A DNA stretch of 64,000 nucleotides, taken from NCBI GenBank assembly GCA_017937485.1, contig JAGBDN010000082.1:1-64000 (forward strand), in the 5' to 3' direction. Under the pieces are notes generated by a model. The model ran no database searches. It saw only the letters and a program-made list of their open reading frames with translations, and was not told the origin of the DNA. The position numbers and the translations under genes are program-made. The DNA comes from Thermoguttaceae bacterium. Lineage in GTDB: Bacteria > Planctomycetota > Planctomycetia > Pirellulales > Thermoguttaceae. This document shows positions 25,301-34,281 of the stretch, piece after piece (the stretch's first letter is position 1; every line of letters begins with the position of its first letter).

Positions 25301-27583
25301 CGCGGTTTGCGTATTTTCGCCGTTTTCTTCGTTTTCGCTAAAATTCGCCGAAATCAGCGCGCCGACGCCGCCGTTTTCGTTCGTTCGAACGGTCGAGCGT
25401 TTCCCCGTTTTCGCTTCGGCGGCGGTCAAGCCGAAAATTTCGCGAACCGCCGCGTCGAGTTCCGCGTCCTCGCGACCGGCGCGGTCGGACGCTTCCGGCA
25501 AGGCGCCGAGCGCGACGACCGTCCCGCCGGCGCGATAAAATTCGAGCGCTTTCGCCAACGTCGACCAACGAATCCCGCGCGACGCCGGCAACACAAGAAC
25601 GCGGTGTTCCGAATCGCCGATAATCAGCCGCGCGCCGTCGACTTTCGCCCGTTTCAGCGAGTCGTCGTCGACGAAGAGCAAATCGCGCCCGGTCGCGTAA
25701 ATTTTTTCGGCGGCGGCGAACGCGACCGAGTGCGAACGCTGTCCGTCGAGCCGCGCTTGGTACGACGTTACCGGGTACAAGACGAGGAAATCGGCGCATT
25801 GAACGCCGCGAGTCAGCGCGAACGACGCCCGCTCAAAGTACTTCAAAAACGCGCCGAACGTCTCCCAATAAGGTTGGCGGAAGTGATAGCAAGGGGGCGC
25901 CCATTCCCAAAAACCGCCGTAAGTCGTATAATACAACCCGTGTAAATTCAACAGGTTCGCGCCGAAAAGGAAGTTTTCGTTCGACGCGAAAAGCAACCGC
26001 TCCGGCGTCGCGCCCCAACCGAACGAGTGATACCCTTCGAGCCAAACGCGGGGCCGCTTATAAAAGTGCGCGATCGACGCCGAAACCTTGTTCTTAATGA
26101 AGTCGGCATGTCCGCCCGGGGTGTCGTGTCCCGGCGCGGTGTACCAACGGACGGAACTAAAATAATCGCCGAATTCGACCGGATTCTTTCCCCGTCCGCC
26201 GGAGTCGCAAGCGTAAATCCGTCCCTTCGACGCGTGCCAATCGAAAATCGGACGGAAATAACGCTCTTCCGCGAGCCGCACTCGGAGATCGGCGAAGTCG
26301 AGCCGGTTTTTCTCCGTTCGCGCCCCGACGTCGGCGTCGAAAACCGCCGGGAGCGCCGCCCAAAGGGGATAACCTTTGCGCGCCGCGAAGACTTCGGCCA
26401 AGTCGTCGGCCCAAATCCGGTCGCCGGTGCCGAGTTGCAGTTCGTCTTGGAAGAAGTAATTCAGCCCGAGCGTCGTTTCCGGGCCCGTCGTTTTTACCTT
26501 ATTTTCCGAAACGACCGCGTTCGCCGAATTCGCGCTGTCTCCCCCATTTTTCGCCGCCGCGCTATCTTGTTTATTTTGTTTATTCTTCGCGTCTTGCGCA
26601 AGGGTCGCCAACGTTCGCGTTTCGAACGGTTGGAAGAAGCGGGCGACGACCGTCTTCCCGGCTTCCGGGTGCAGCGGGTTCAACGTTTGCGGAACGCGCC
26701 GCGCTTTAAAAAACCAAATTTCAACTTCGGCGCCGTCTTTCGCCCCGTCGAGTTTAGCGATTTCAACGAGTTTACCATCGTTTTCCGCCCGCAACGCTTC
26801 GACGTCCGCCCCAAGCGCGACGAAACGCTCCGCGTCGAGCTTTCCGCCGTCGCCGACCGGGTAAGCGACCGCTTGAACGAGCGTGTCGTCCGCCGTCGAG
26901 TTTAACGATTTTAACGTTTCCGTCGCCGCCAACGTCGCCGCGAACCGCCCTTGCGCGTCGACTTTTACCCGTTCTTTCGCCGCGACGTAAAGGGTTCGGC
27001 TTTGCAGCTCCGCGTCGCGATAAATCAAGCGGTCGAAGAGGTTCGTCGGCGAGTTTTGCCAGTCGAGGGTGTACCCGCTAAGCCCGACGCCCATCCCGTA
27101 TTCCCGACAGCGCGCCGCGACGGCGTCGAACGCGTCGAACCATTCGGCGGTCAACGGTTCCGGGTCGTTCGGGTAAGTCAACCAGTTCGGTTGTTTTTCG
27201 TCGCGGACGTCTTGGTGCGCGTAATTGATTTGAACGCCGGAGATTCCGCCCTTTTTCGCCAATTCGTCGATTTGCCAAAGGAGCCGCTCGGCGTCGAGCT
27301 TTTCGCCCGTCCACCACCAAAACGGGACTTCGCCGTATCCGGCCGGCGGCGTCGCGAACCCGGTTTTCCAATCGACCGCCGCGTCCGGAGCAAACGCCGA
27401 AACGTCGCCGAACGCCTTCGCGTCCCAAGCCGTCTCCGTCGCCTCCGCCGTTTTCGCCGCCTTCGTTATCGTTCGCGTTTCCGGCCCGTCGTTCGCCCAA
27501 ACGTCGAACGAACCGCCAAGCGCCGCCGTTAAAATCGACGCGACCGTTAAAGCCGCCGTTTTACGTCGCAACCGTTTTCGCAC
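22322..27583 (-). CDS. Very large exported GH106-like glycosidase (alpha-L-rhamnosidase type)
   Basis: About 1753 residues with a Sec signal (RKTAALTVASILTAALGG). The mature N-terminus starts with the GH106-like signature: FATPPAGYGEVPFWWWTGEKLDA is split here as FATPP, PFWWWTGEKLD, LLWQIDELAKKGGISGVQI. A catalytic-domain barrel follows, then beta-sandwich modules. The end carries VWLDLGKVSASCRVLLNGREVG and the LVVYNT-type galactose-binding fold typical of the family. Known members release rhamnose from plant pectin. Several Asn/Gln/Glu/Lys-rich low-complexity inserts interrupt the modules. I prefer GTG 27583 (AAGGGG 6 nt upstream) over TTG 27604. A single-gene unit, probably for glycan use. 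Confidence 0.75.
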   Translation of the reverse strand: MRKRLRRKTAALTVASILTAALGGSFDVWANDGPETRTITKAAKTAEATETAWDAKAFGDVSAFAPDAAVDWKTGFATPPAGYGEVPFWWWTGEKLDAERLLWQIDELAKKGGISGVQINYAHQDVRDEKQPNWLTYPNDPEPLTAEWFDAFDAVAARCREYGMGVGLSGYTLDWQNSPTNLFDRLIYRDAELQSRTLYVAAKERVKVDAQGRFAATLAATETLKSLNSTADDTLVQAVAYPVGDGGKLDAERFVALGADVEALRAENDGKLVEIAKLDGAKDGAEVEIWFFKARRVPQTLNPLHPEAGKTVVARFFQPFETRTLATLAQDAKNKQNKQDSAAAKNGGDSANSANAVVSENKVKTTGPETTLGLNYFFQDELQLGTGDRIWADDLAEVFAARKGYPLWAALPAVFDADVGARTEKNRLDFADLRVRLAEERYFRPIFDWHASKGRIYACDSGGRGKNPVEFGDYFSSVRWYTAPGHDTPGGHADFIKNKVSASIAHFYKRPRVWLEGYHSFGWGATPERLLFASNENFLFGANLLNLHGLYYTTYGGFWEWAPPCYHFRQPYWETFGAFLKYFERASFALTRGVQCADFLVLYPVTSYQARLDGQRSHSVAFAAAEKIYATGRDLLFVDDDSLKRAKVDGARLIIGDSEHRVLVLPASRGIRWSTLAKALEFYRAGGTVVALGALPEASDRAGREDAELDAAVREIFGLTAAEAKTGKRSTVRTNENGGVGALISANFSENEENGENTQTAQNKETEKGTLVGKNGELSKVRRYDGGFEGRWAWSSELQKNVFFKWVANGLGDKPVELKVRFFCDNAGALYVGERKICDNADYSGGWSGTLKLKDGDVLTIDGRDGDGTPRRGSAGFFVALVRDGKTVASTEDFRYSLDGPNVAAAGNGKKAENGQAAQNKETAAKAWRLGTDLDGTRPVDVWNVHVLHRTGVNSEAIGGGTSGGNDAALWANFNEFLGRFPKEVFDAKTGAPCAASRRTSDDAELFFVMRGAKGAWLTFPAQGRAEFWNAWDGSRREIVEAFETNDGPNAGTTTLRWPFEKTEAGIVVFWKNEKPTRRLTALETDVAEIAELNVDAKNGGWTAKAFAAADAQNPQNRQKTIRLTTADGSERTLVGTAPETVAPLKLDGEWSFELLPTLNNRFGDFRLPISEETLGAEARRFDCVAAFDETAKDGGNKKNGQTGQDAAPSFDGAKSVLCDFGQKFWRLGPFPADVDVAALDAKLAALRTVDPSVPVVVDGREFRWAPLGFSWRWGIEGNPGRQGYHGLKERIDSRFIGLGKNAGAHNETVFAPEDAGSIYYLWSTAAVANAPASGEAAAVPVDVCVGGDAPGALFVDGKRFDFDDPTTALVVAKDGAKSPVLLRYDAAGRRSFAFVARTAAENGENSENSENSESGKGGQKVATALCVENGTDNGAWNDEAANRAATVAGKRTPLSTVWFDRPGVLDFDVFGTAAERPTYWFRFVAPPGWNGASIPLRGTLKSVVVDGKPVDSASFERKSIGVAGKNFWRGKRSASEGDAASNDVFAAFSERTICWETLKFDEPFERAATVALEIEPEPGVCGGAVFPEPIRLDCGVGTAELGDWNGRGVLAGYSGGAKYGKTFVWESGTKDAEEANGANSAKSANERVWLDLGKVSASCRVLLNGREVGDLPTSPWRLDVSDALQPGENRLEVVVYNTLANYYADLPSRYKGAAESGLFGPVEIRREKAFELRETDDSNASATTEKTNDATK
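23343..23378 (-). repeat. 9-bp tandem repeat encoding Glu-Asn-Ser units
   Basis: Three copies of CGCTATTTT (plus strand) and a decayed fourth, in frame, encoding an ENSENSENSESG stretch inside the GH106-like protein. AT-rich against the local GC-rich context. Confidence 0.75.
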
Positions 27584-27781
27584 CGTTTTCCCCTTAACTT
27601 TCAATAATCAATTAAAACGACAATTCAAGAATTTTATTCGATTCGACGCGCCGCGTCCAACCGAAAAGAAAACCGCCGACGCAACGACGGTCGCCCCATT
27701 ATAACAGAATCGTCGGGAAAAATCAAGAAAACGCGAGCCGCCGTTCCAAGAAACCGCGAAAACGTCGAGCTAAACGCCCGC

Positions 27782-28666
27782 TTAAAACGCCGCGCCGGTC
27801 AAAAAGTCGACGTCGAACGGCTTGGCGACGACGCGAACGGCGCCGAGGCCGGATTTTTGCTCCAAGAAATCAACTTCGTCGCGACGCGGCGCAAAGCCGA
27901 GAACGTCGAGCGCCGCCGCCGGAAACGCCGTTCGAATCGCTCGCAACTCGTCGAGCAAACTTGCCGCCGCGAGATCGACCGCGTCGACAACGACCCGCGT
28001 CGGCGAGAAATCGGCGAAACGTTCGAGCCGTCGAACCGCGCCGAGCCGAACGGAAGCGCCGCGTTCGGCGAACTCGTCCCGCAACAGCCGCCCCAACGCC
28101 GCGTCGCCGCCGGGAAAAATCGCGACCGATTCCGCCGGAGTTCCCAATTTCGCCGTTTTTTCCGAATTTAACGTCGTCGTTTCCGACGTCGTTTCGCTCC
28201 GCCCCCGCTTCGCTTCCCGTCGAGCCTCCGCGACGCGCCAATCCCCCCAAGTTTCCAGGGGCGACGCGACGAAAAGCCCGGCGCTTTCTGCGAAAAAGCG
28301 GAAAAACTCGCGTCGCCCGGTCGAGCGCCAAGTTTCCGGATAAAAACGCCGCGTTCCGGGAAAGGTCGCGCCGGTTCGGTTCTCGCCTTCGCAAAGCGTC
28401 CCGGCGACGAGCGCGATCGGCGCAAGGGGCGCGATTCTCCGCAAACGCTCGACGTCTGCGGGCGAAAATTCGTTCGGAAACGACCGGCAAAGAACGAAAA
28501 AATCGACGTCGAAAAGCGTTCGCGCCGTCGAATCGTCCAAAGCGCCGCCGTCGAACGCATCGAAAGCGACCGTCGACGCGCCGAAACGCTCCGCCGCTTC
28601 CCAAACGTCTCGCTCGACCGCTCGAAATTCTTCCCGCGACCTCCCGCCGCCTAAAAAAATCTTCAT
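27782..28666 (-). CDS. Protein with degenerate response-regulator-like domain(s)
   Basis: 294 residues, no signal. The C-terminal ~110 residues look like a CheY-type receiver: VAIFPGGDAALGRLL, then VVVDAVDLAAASLLDELRAI, LDVLGFAPR, and VVAKPFDVDFL with the Lys-Pro of the receiver fold. The acidic phospho-acceptor environment is not clear. The N-terminal half (MKIFLGGGRSREEF to about 130) may be a second such domain. A Ser/Thr/Glu/Lys-rich linker joins the halves. ATG 28666 is chosen because GAAGGAACG precedes it; an upstream start at 28708 adds 14 unlikely residues. Phosphorylation-independent sensing is an inference. Confidence 0.5.
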   Translation of the reverse strand: MKIFLGGGRSREEFRAVERDVWEAAERFGASTVAFDAFDGGALDDSTARTLFDVDFFVLCRSFPNEFSPADVERLRRIAPLAPIALVAGTLCEGENRTGATFPGTRRFYPETWRSTGRREFFRFFAESAGLFVASPLETWGDWRVAEARREAKRGRSETTSETTTLNSEKTAKLGTPAESVAIFPGGDAALGRLLRDEFAERGASVRLGAVRRLERFADFSPTRVVVDAVDLAAASLLDELRAIRTAFPAAALDVLGFAPRRDEVDFLEQKSGLGAVRVVAKPFDVDFLTGAAF

Positions 28667-28983
28667 CCGCGTTCCTTCAAACCGCTCGTTTCCGCAAATC
28701 CAACGCAACCGCTAAAATTATCGCGGTCGTTTTCATCATCATAACCGAAACGGCTAAAAAAACAACCGGGGGGCGCGATATTCTCCCTCCTTTTTGCGTA
28801 TTTTTCCTATTTTATCGTTCCCGCGTCCTATTTAACCGCCTTTAACGCCGTCCGGCAATAAAAAAACCGCTCGAACGCGACGGTTCGAACGGTTTTCAAC
28901 TTTTTAACGAGGCGCCGTTAACGACCGACCGTCCCTCGAATCGACCGACGGCTCGGCTTTGCGCCCCCTTTCGCCGTCGACGC
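28667..28983. other. Gene-free stretch with terminator
   Basis: 317 bp. Contains the terminator at 28863-28896 near its right-hand end and AT-rich pyrimidine tracts around 28780-28830. No gene seen. Confidence 0.6.
28863..28896 (-). terminator. Terminator downstream of the Tat-exported metallo-hydrolase
   Basis: Stem AAAACCG-TCGAA / TTCGA-CGGTTTT with one mismatch. The A-run on the left makes the U-run on the minus strand. Confidence 0.7.
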
Positions 28984-30033
28984 TCAACCGCCGACGACGA
29001 TTTTTTCGCCCCAAACGGGGAGCAAGACGGAATCGCTCGCGCATTTTGCGCAAATTCCCAGTCCGTACTTGTACGACCAGCGCCATTTGTCGATATCGTG
29101 CGCCAGTTCGAGAATATGGGAAAGCAAGGTAAGTTTCGGCTTCAACGTTTCCTTAACGCATTTCGGAACGTCGAGTCCGACGGCCAAGTGCGGAATGAAG
29201 ACGTCGACCGGTTTTTCCGGCGTCAACTGCGCGAAATTGCAAGCGTCGCCGACGTGATAAACGACGCGATTTCCCGTCGCCGCGCCGCAATCGATCTCGT
29301 AAGTCGAGACGAAGCGGCGGAGTTTCGCGTTGTGATCGACCAAATTAACGCGGATTTTCGCGTCGCCGAACTCGTACTCGCCGCCGTTCGGGCCGGTCTT
29401 CCAGCGATTGTCGAGGAAATTCGAAACGACGGGTTTTCCCGCCGCCTCCATCGCTTGGATAAAGGAGCGCGTGAAGTGGTCGCCGTGGTTGTGCGTGATC
29501 AGCGTGAAATCGACAAGCGGCTCCAACTCCGGCGCGCGGCGGTGCCGAACGTCGATCGCGAACGTTTGCGTCGGCGTTTTGACGACGTAACCCATATTGT
29601 AAATTTGCCAAAAAACGACGGTTCCTTCGGCGACTTCGGTCGTCGGAACTTCGCGCAAAATCTTGTCGAATCCGGCGTCGAGGAAGCGCAAAACGCCCCG
29701 TTCGGCGATCCAACGCGCCGCGTTCTCGGGCGAACCGTTGAAATAATCGTTAAAATCCTTCGCTTCGAGCCGGTCGACCGAACGCTGAATCGTCAGCGCC
29801 GCTTTCAACCGCTCGTCCGACCACTTCGGACCCGACGTTTCGCTCAAAACGCGAATCGCGGCGGCGATTTCGTCGGCGGTCGGCTCCGGCCCGTCGCTAA
29901 ATTCGGCGGCGAAAATCCGCTTCCAATCGCTCGCGCCGACGCCGTTCGCCGTCGCCAACGCGCCCCAAATCAGCGCCGTTCGTTTCAAAAATTCGCGACG
30001 CGTCGCCGCGCCGTTTTGCGTTGAACCGTTCAT
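28984..30033 (-). CDS. Tat-exported metallo-beta-lactamase-fold hydrolase
   Basis: 349 residues. The N-terminus NGAATRREFLKRTALIWGAL is a twin-arginine signal (RREFLKR). The MBL core has TLITHNHGDHFTRSF (the HxHxDH zinc motif), then VVSNFLDN, VNLVDHNAKLR, YHVGDACNFAQL with the metal-bridging Asp, and VFIPHLAVGLDVP. The pattern is closest to UlaG/RomA-like hydrolases. The C-terminus has a Cys pair (GICAKCASD). Substrate unknown. ATG 30033 follows GGAGGCGATACG. Export by Tat suggests a metal-loaded periplasmic enzyme. It is followed on the same strand by the receiver-like gene after a terminator, so it is probably monocistronic. Confidence 0.75.
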   Translation of the reverse strand: MNGSTQNGAATRREFLKRTALIWGALATANGVGASDWKRIFAAEFSDGPEPTADEIAAAIRVLSETSGPKWSDERLKAALTIQRSVDRLEAKDFNDYFNGSPENAARWIAERGVLRFLDAGFDKILREVPTTEVAEGTVVFWQIYNMGYVVKTPTQTFAIDVRHRRAPELEPLVDFTLITHNHGDHFTRSFIQAMEAAGKPVVSNFLDNRWKTGPNGGEYEFGDAKIRVNLVDHNAKLRRFVSTYEIDCGAATGNRVVYHVGDACNFAQLTPEKPVDVFIPHLAVGLDVPKCVKETLKPKLTLLSHILELAHDIDKWRWSYKYGLGICAKCASDSVLLPVWGEKIVVGG

Positions 30034-30171
30034 CGTATCGCCTCCGCTTTCGTTGTTTATCGCGTCAAAAACGCCGGAAACTCGCCGCTCCTCGCGGTCG
30101 CCGAGCGCGCCGTCGCCTTTTATTATAACGCCAAAACGCGGAAATCGCAACGAGAAAAACGCGGCGCCGCC

Positions 30172-30816
30172 CTATTTTTTCCCCTTCTCGACCTCCGCAA
30201 GACGCGGGTTTAAGCGCACGGCTTCGTCGCGGTCAATTTTGATCAACTTAATCGCCGGAAAGCGCGCGTAGGTAATTTTCCCGAAACGCCGCGTCAACTC
30301 GGCGACGTCGTTTTGCAAAAAGCCCCAAATTCGCGGGTCGGGTTCGCGCTTCAACCAAGCGTCGGCGTATTGGGCGACGATCGCGTCGTATTTTTTCCGG
30401 GACGAACCGTGCGCGTAATTTTTTCCGCCGAAACGCCGAACGTCGCCGTTAAACTCCGGCGCGATGTGGTAAAGCTCGTGCGTCAACGTTTGAATTTTAT
30501 CGTTCAACGGCAACGCGATAAACCTCGGGATATAAACGGTTAGAATATAGAGCAACTTCCGCCCGTTCGCGTCGACGACGTCGGGCGCTTTCCAAAACGC
30601 GCCGCGTCGGCAAGTCGCGAGCGCCCCGGCTTCAAAACGCAACGGCGTCAGCGACGCAAAAACGCCGGTCGGCTCGGCGTCGCGCGTTCTGCGGCAAGCG
30701 AAACCGACGTAATCGAGATCGTACTTTTGGAAAATCGGCGTCTTAGCGCAAATATCGCGGCAAACGACGCTCAACGCGTCCGTGTAATTGAAAGATTTCA
30801 AGGTTCCCAAACGCAA
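30172..30816 (-). CDS. HELYH putative zinc metallopeptidase
   Basis: About 214 residues. The key motif is QTLTHELYHIAPEFNGDVRRF: an HExxH-type helix (HELYH) with a downstream Asp/Arg, followed by YAHGSSRKKYD. Upstream it has FACRRTRDAEPTGVFASLTPLRF and a YIPRFIALPLNDK segment. This layout matches a small bacterial family of predicted metallopeptidases; activity is unproven. No signal peptide. The start is uncertain: the frame opens with TTG at 30816, another TTG is at 30801, and neither has a clear Shine-Dalgarno site. The upstream side has a run of short CAAAACAAG-like words. Confidence 0.55.
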   Translation of the reverse strand: MRLGTLKSFNYTDALSVVCRDICAKTPIFQKYDLDYVGFACRRTRDAEPTGVFASLTPLRFEAGALATCRRGAFWKAPDVVDANGRKLLYILTVYIPRFIALPLNDKIQTLTHELYHIAPEFNGDVRRFGGKNYAHGSSRKKYDAIVAQYADAWLKREPDPRIWGFLQNDVAELTRRFGKITYARFPAIKLIKIDRDEAVRLNPRLAEVEKGKK

Positions 30817-30834
30817 ATTGGCAAAACAAGCAAA

Positions 30835-30867
30835 ATAAGCAAGATAAACAAGAAATTACAAGAACGG
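30835..30867. repeat. Degenerate 9-10-bp direct repeat near the HELYH gene start
   Basis: Consecutive words CAAAATAAG, CAAGATAAA, CAAGAAATTA, CAAGAAC. Upstream (promoter-side) position on the minus strand. It resembles the CAACCG-word run at 13940-14005. Confidence 0.45.
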
Positions 30868-30949
30868 TTCGCTCAACGCAAAGGGGCGAGTTCGCGTTTG
30901 AACCGAACGGAATTCCCGACGGAAGGAAAGCCTCGCGTTCAAAAGCGAT

Positions 30950-31000
30950 AAAAAAACGAGCCCCGCCGACTTTTAATCGCCGACAAAGGCTCGTTTTCGT
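30950..31000 (-). terminator. Terminator of the alpha operon (after rplQ)
   Basis: Stem AACGAGCC (30955-30962) with GGCTCGTT (30988-30995), extended by an inner GCCGAC / GTCGGC pairing. The A-run at 30950-30955 gives the U-run on the minus strand. It lies 23 bp after the rplQ stop. Confidence 0.8.
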
Positions 31001-31022
31001 TATTTCGAGTCGAAACTCAAAA

Positions 31023-31610
31023 TCATTCGACCGTCGGAATGGCCGGCGCGGCTTTCGCGTTGCGGCTGTCGTTTTCGCCGACGAATTCGATGATCGCGCG
31101 CTTACCGGCGTCGCCGAGACGCGGGGTCGCGAGCTTCAGAATGCGGGTGTAACCGCCGGGACGTTCGACGTAACGCGGAGCGATTTTGTCGAAGAGAATC
31201 CCGACCGCTTCGCGAGCGACGGACGAGGAACCGAACGCGCTGTAAACGGCGCGACGAGCGGCGAGCGCCGGAGCGGCCGCTTTGTTCCATTCTTTCCAAC
31301 CTTCGCCTTCGCGCCAGGCTTTCCACTCGGCGGAGCCTTTTTCGGCTTTGCAAGCGAGAGCGTCGGCGGCGGCGATCGATTTTTGAGCGCGGACGGCTTT
31401 CGTCACGAGCTTTTCAACGAACGGGCGAAGTTCCTTCGCTTTCGGGAGGGTCGTAACGATGCGGCCCTTGACCTTCGGCGCTTGTTCTTTCGAGTCGTAA
31501 GCGTCGTCTTCGCGTTCGGTGAGAACGAGAGCGAGCGCGAGGTTCTTCAAAAGAGCGCGTTGGTGGTTCGGGTTGCGCCCAAATTTTCTACCAATTCTTC
31601 TGTGTCGCAT
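31023..31610 (-). CDS. rplQ: 50S ribosomal protein L17
   Basis: [25 protein letters not shown] is split here as [20 protein letters not shown] and LKNLA; the [15 protein letters not shown] and [12 protein letters not shown] motifs are canonical. At 195 residues it is well above the usual 120-130. An insert of about 45 residues lies between VRAQKS and [10 protein letters not shown], a smaller one at [16 protein letters not shown], and a tail follows the last strand. Such inserts are known in planctomycete L17. Last gene of the alpha operon, 45 bp after rpoA, followed by a terminator. Confidence 0.96.
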   Translation of the reverse strand: MRHRRIGRKFGRNPNHQRALLKNLALALVLTEREDDAYDSKEQAPKVKGRIVTTLPKAKELRPFVEKLVTKAVRAQKSIAAADALACKAEKGSAEWKAWREGEGWKEWNKAAAPALAARRAVYSAFGSSSVAREAVGILFDKIAPRYVERPGGYTRILKLATPRLGDAGKRAIIEFVGENDSRNAKAAPAIPTVE

Positions 31611-31655
31611 GGTACTAACTATATACTATCTAAATATTAGGCTGTTTTCAAATGG

Positions 31656-32675
31656 TCAAACGAACTTCCCGCCTTGGGAGTTCGACGCGGCGGGAATGCG
31701 CATACCGAGGCGCAAACCGATCGCCGTCAACTTTTCCTTCACTTCGTTCAGCGTCGTTTCGCCGAAGTTGCGAACTTCGAGGAGGCTGTCTTCGTTGCGG
31801 ACGACCAACTCGCGAACGGTGGTGATGTTTTCGTTTTCCAAGCAGTTCGTCGCTCGCACGGAGAGATTCAAGTCGGAAAGCGTCATCGCCAATTTCGCTT
31901 CGAGAGCCGGATCGAGGCCCGCGGCGCCGGACGTCTTGGCGCGGCTGAACACGTTCCCTTCCAAACGATCGTATTGGACGAACGGATTCAGGTGTTTGCG
32001 CAAAATCTTCGACGCTTCGACCAACGCCATTTCCGGGTCGATCGAGCCGTCGGTCCAGATTTGCATCACCAAACGGTCGTAGTTCGTTTTTTGGCCGACG
32101 CGAGTTTCTTCGACGTTATATTGAACTTTGACAACCGGGCTAAACGAAGCGTCGAGCGGGATGTGCCCGATTTCTTCGTTGCGGTCGCGATACGACGCTT
32201 GCTCGGTCGCCGGAACGTAACCGCGACCGTTTTCAACGACCATTTCCAAGCTGAACGGAACGTCGTCGGTCAAAGTCGCGATCACCAGTTCGGGGTTGAT
32301 GATTTCAACCTCGGAATCCGGAATAACGTCGGCGCCGGTAACGACGCCCGCTTTATTCTTTTCGATGCGGATAACGCGCGGTTTATCGTCGTGGGAGCGA
32401 ACGACAAGAGACTTGACGTTCAAGGCGATCTCGGTAACGTCTTCCATCACGCCCGGCAAGGAAGTGAACTCGAGTTGCGCGCCGCGAAGTTTCATCTTCG
32501 TAACCGCGCTCCCCTCCAAGCTCGACAAAAGAACTCGGCGGAGGCTGTTCCCAACCGTGACGCCGAAACCGCGTTCAAAGGGTTCGGCGTAAAATTTTCC
32601 ATACGTCGGAGTGAAAGCGTCGCGATCGCAAACGACTTTGCTGGGAAGCTCCAACCCTCTCCATCTAATTCTCAT
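31656..32675 (-). CDS. rpoA: DNA-directed RNA polymerase subunit alpha
   Basis: 339 residues. The N-terminal dimerisation domain has [33 protein letters not shown], and the [21 protein letters not shown] region. The C-terminal domain has [36 protein letters not shown] and [13 protein letters not shown], the helices that touch UP elements and regulators. ATG 32675 follows CTGGAGCG. Gap of 228 bp to rpsD upstream, longer than typical within an alpha operon. Confidence 0.97.
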   Translation of the reverse strand: MRIRWRGLELPSKVVCDRDAFTPTYGKFYAEPFERGFGVTVGNSLRRVLLSSLEGSAVTKMKLRGAQLEFTSLPGVMEDVTEIALNVKSLVVRSHDDKPRVIRIEKNKAGVVTGADVIPDSEVEIINPELVIATLTDDVPFSLEMVVENGRGYVPATEQASYRDRNEEIGHIPLDASFSPVVKVQYNVEETRVGQKTNYDRLVMQIWTDGSIDPEMALVEASKILRKHLNPFVQYDRLEGNVFSRAKTSGAAGLDPALEAKLAMTLSDLNLSVRATNCLENENITTVRELVVRNEDSLLEVRNFGETTLNEVKEKLTAIGLRLGMRIPAASNSQGGKFV

Positions 32676-32903
32676 GTTCGGTTCGCTCCAGTTTGATTTT
32701 GGATATCGAATTCTCGACAAAATTTCAATTCGATTCGCCGACGATAAGTTCGAGGTTCCGCGTTCGTTTCGTCGAGACGACTAACTCGACGCGTCGCCAA
32801 GCAACGTCGAAGGGCGAAACCGCGCGTCGCCGGCTCGCCGTCGCGTAAACGACGAACCGACAAGGCAAAACGGAAAAGTCGAACGGCGATTTGCCGCGCG
32901 CTA

Positions 32904-33590
32904 CTATTTCGAGCAAAGCTCGACGATCAGTTGCGGGTTGACCGGCAAGGAAACGTCGTCGTAAACCGGGTTGCGGAGAACGGCGCCGCTCGGAACGTCG
33001 CCGTCGTTGCGGACGAGGAAGTCCGGAACGGCGCGACCGTTCATACCGGCGATCGCTTCGTTAACGATGGCGAGCGAACCGGGTTTCTTCGCTTTGCCGC
33101 CTTCGCGTTTGTAAACTTTGACGGAAACGACGTCGCCCGGGCGAACGAGGTAGCTCGCGACGTCGAGACGACGACCGTTGACGCAGATGTGCCCGTGCGA
33201 AATCAACTGACGAGCTTGCGCGCGGGAAACGCCGAAACCAAGGCGGTAAACGACGTTGTCCAAACGACGTTCGAGCAAGGACATAAGGACTTGACCCGTG
33301 TTCCCCTTGGAACGTTCGGCCATTTGATAGTACTTGCGGAATTGAGCTTCAAGAACGCCGTAGAACGTCTTGACCTTTTGTTTTTCGCGAAGTTGTTCGC
33401 CGTATTCGGTCATCTTGCCGCGTTTGGCGCCGTGCATACCCGGCGGGAGAACGGCGGAACGACCGTCGCGGCGGCTTTCGCCGGCGCGAGCGAAGGGGCA
33501 CTTGTCGGATTCGCAACGCGCGCCCTTCAGGAAGAGCTTAACGCCTTCGCGTCGGCAACGTTTGCATACGGGACCCAAAGTACGAGCCAT
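32904..33590 (-). CDS. rpsD: 30S ribosomal protein S4
   Basis: 228 residues, slightly long. MARTLGPVCKRCRREG and the Cys-containing start, then LRRLDNVVYRLGFGVSRAQARQLISHGHICVNGRR in pieces (LDNVVYRLGF, SRAQARQLISHGH) match S4. The C-terminal end is VYDDVSLPVNPQLIVELCSK. S4 nucleates 30S assembly and often represses the alpha operon by binding its mRNA. ATG 33590 is chosen by the family start. Confidence 0.97.
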   Translation of the reverse strand: MARTLGPVCKRCRREGVKLFLKGARCESDKCPFARAGESRRDGRSAVLPPGMHGAKRGKMTEYGEQLREKQKVKTFYGVLEAQFRKYYQMAERSKGNTGQVLMSLLERRLDNVVYRLGFGVSRAQARQLISHGHICVNGRRLDVASYLVRPGDVVSVKVYKREGGKAKKPGSLAIVNEAIAGMNGRAVPDFLVRNDGDVPSGAVLRNPVYDDVSLPVNPQLIVELCSK

Positions 33591-33708
33591 ATTACTGCTC
33601 CAATATTCTAAAGTTCGTGTATGTTTTTCTTTGAATGTCAAGCGGGATCAAACGAGCGCGGAAATCAAACGCGCTTCGCGATCAAACCGCGAACAACGTT
33701 CCAATCGC

Positions 33709-34092
33709 TCAAACGCGACGACGTTTCGGCGGACGGCAACCGTTGTGCGGAAGCGGCGTAACGTCTTCGATCGTTTTGACGGTGAGACCGGCTTGCGCGA
33801 GGGCGGTAATCGCCATATCGCGACCGCTACCCGGGCCTTTGACGCGAACGTCGATTTCTTTCATACCGAACTTCTTCGCTTTATCGGCGGCTTGTTGCGC
33901 GGCCATTTGACCGGCGAACGGCGTGCTCTTACGGCTTCCTTTGAAGCCGCTGGTGCCGGCGGTAGCCCAACAAAGCGTGTCGCCTTTCATATCGGTGATC
34001 GTCACGTTAGTGTTGTTGAAACTAACTTTGATGTGAGCGACGCCGCTGGCGACATTTCTCTTAACCTTACGTTTCTTCGAAACTTTAGCCAC
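33709..34092 (-). CDS. rpsK: 30S ribosomal protein S11 (GTG start)
   Basis: 127 residues. [50 protein letters not shown] and [10 protein letters not shown] are S11 hallmarks, ending in [13 protein letters not shown]. No ATG is available near the conserved start. The GTG at 34092 follows TTGGAGA with 8-9-nt spacing and is taken as the start; the open frame to 34188 is upstream noise. Confidence 0.96.
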   Translation of the reverse strand: MAKVSKKRKVKRNVASGVAHIKVSFNNTNVTITDMKGDTLCWATAGTSGFKGSRKSTPFAGQMAAQQAADKAKKFGMKEIDVRVKGPGSGRDMAITALAQAGLTVKTIEDVTPLPHNGCRPPKRRRV

Positions 34093-34281
34093 TCTAATAT
34101 CTCCAATTAAACTCTCGACCGACGCGAACTCAAACAACCGCGTTCGGCGAGCGATAAAATGCGCGATGAATCGAACGACCGTCGTCAAACCGAAACAACA
34201 ACGACTTGCGAGCGATCGTCGAAAATTCGACTATACGACGTTCTTGCTTCTCGACGAAGCAAACGTCGGTTAACGCGAACC

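Noticed and set aside
23324-25945. An 873-codon open frame opposite the GH106-like gene
   Set aside because: Arg/Phe-rich shadow of a long GC-rich gene; no motif and wrong composition.
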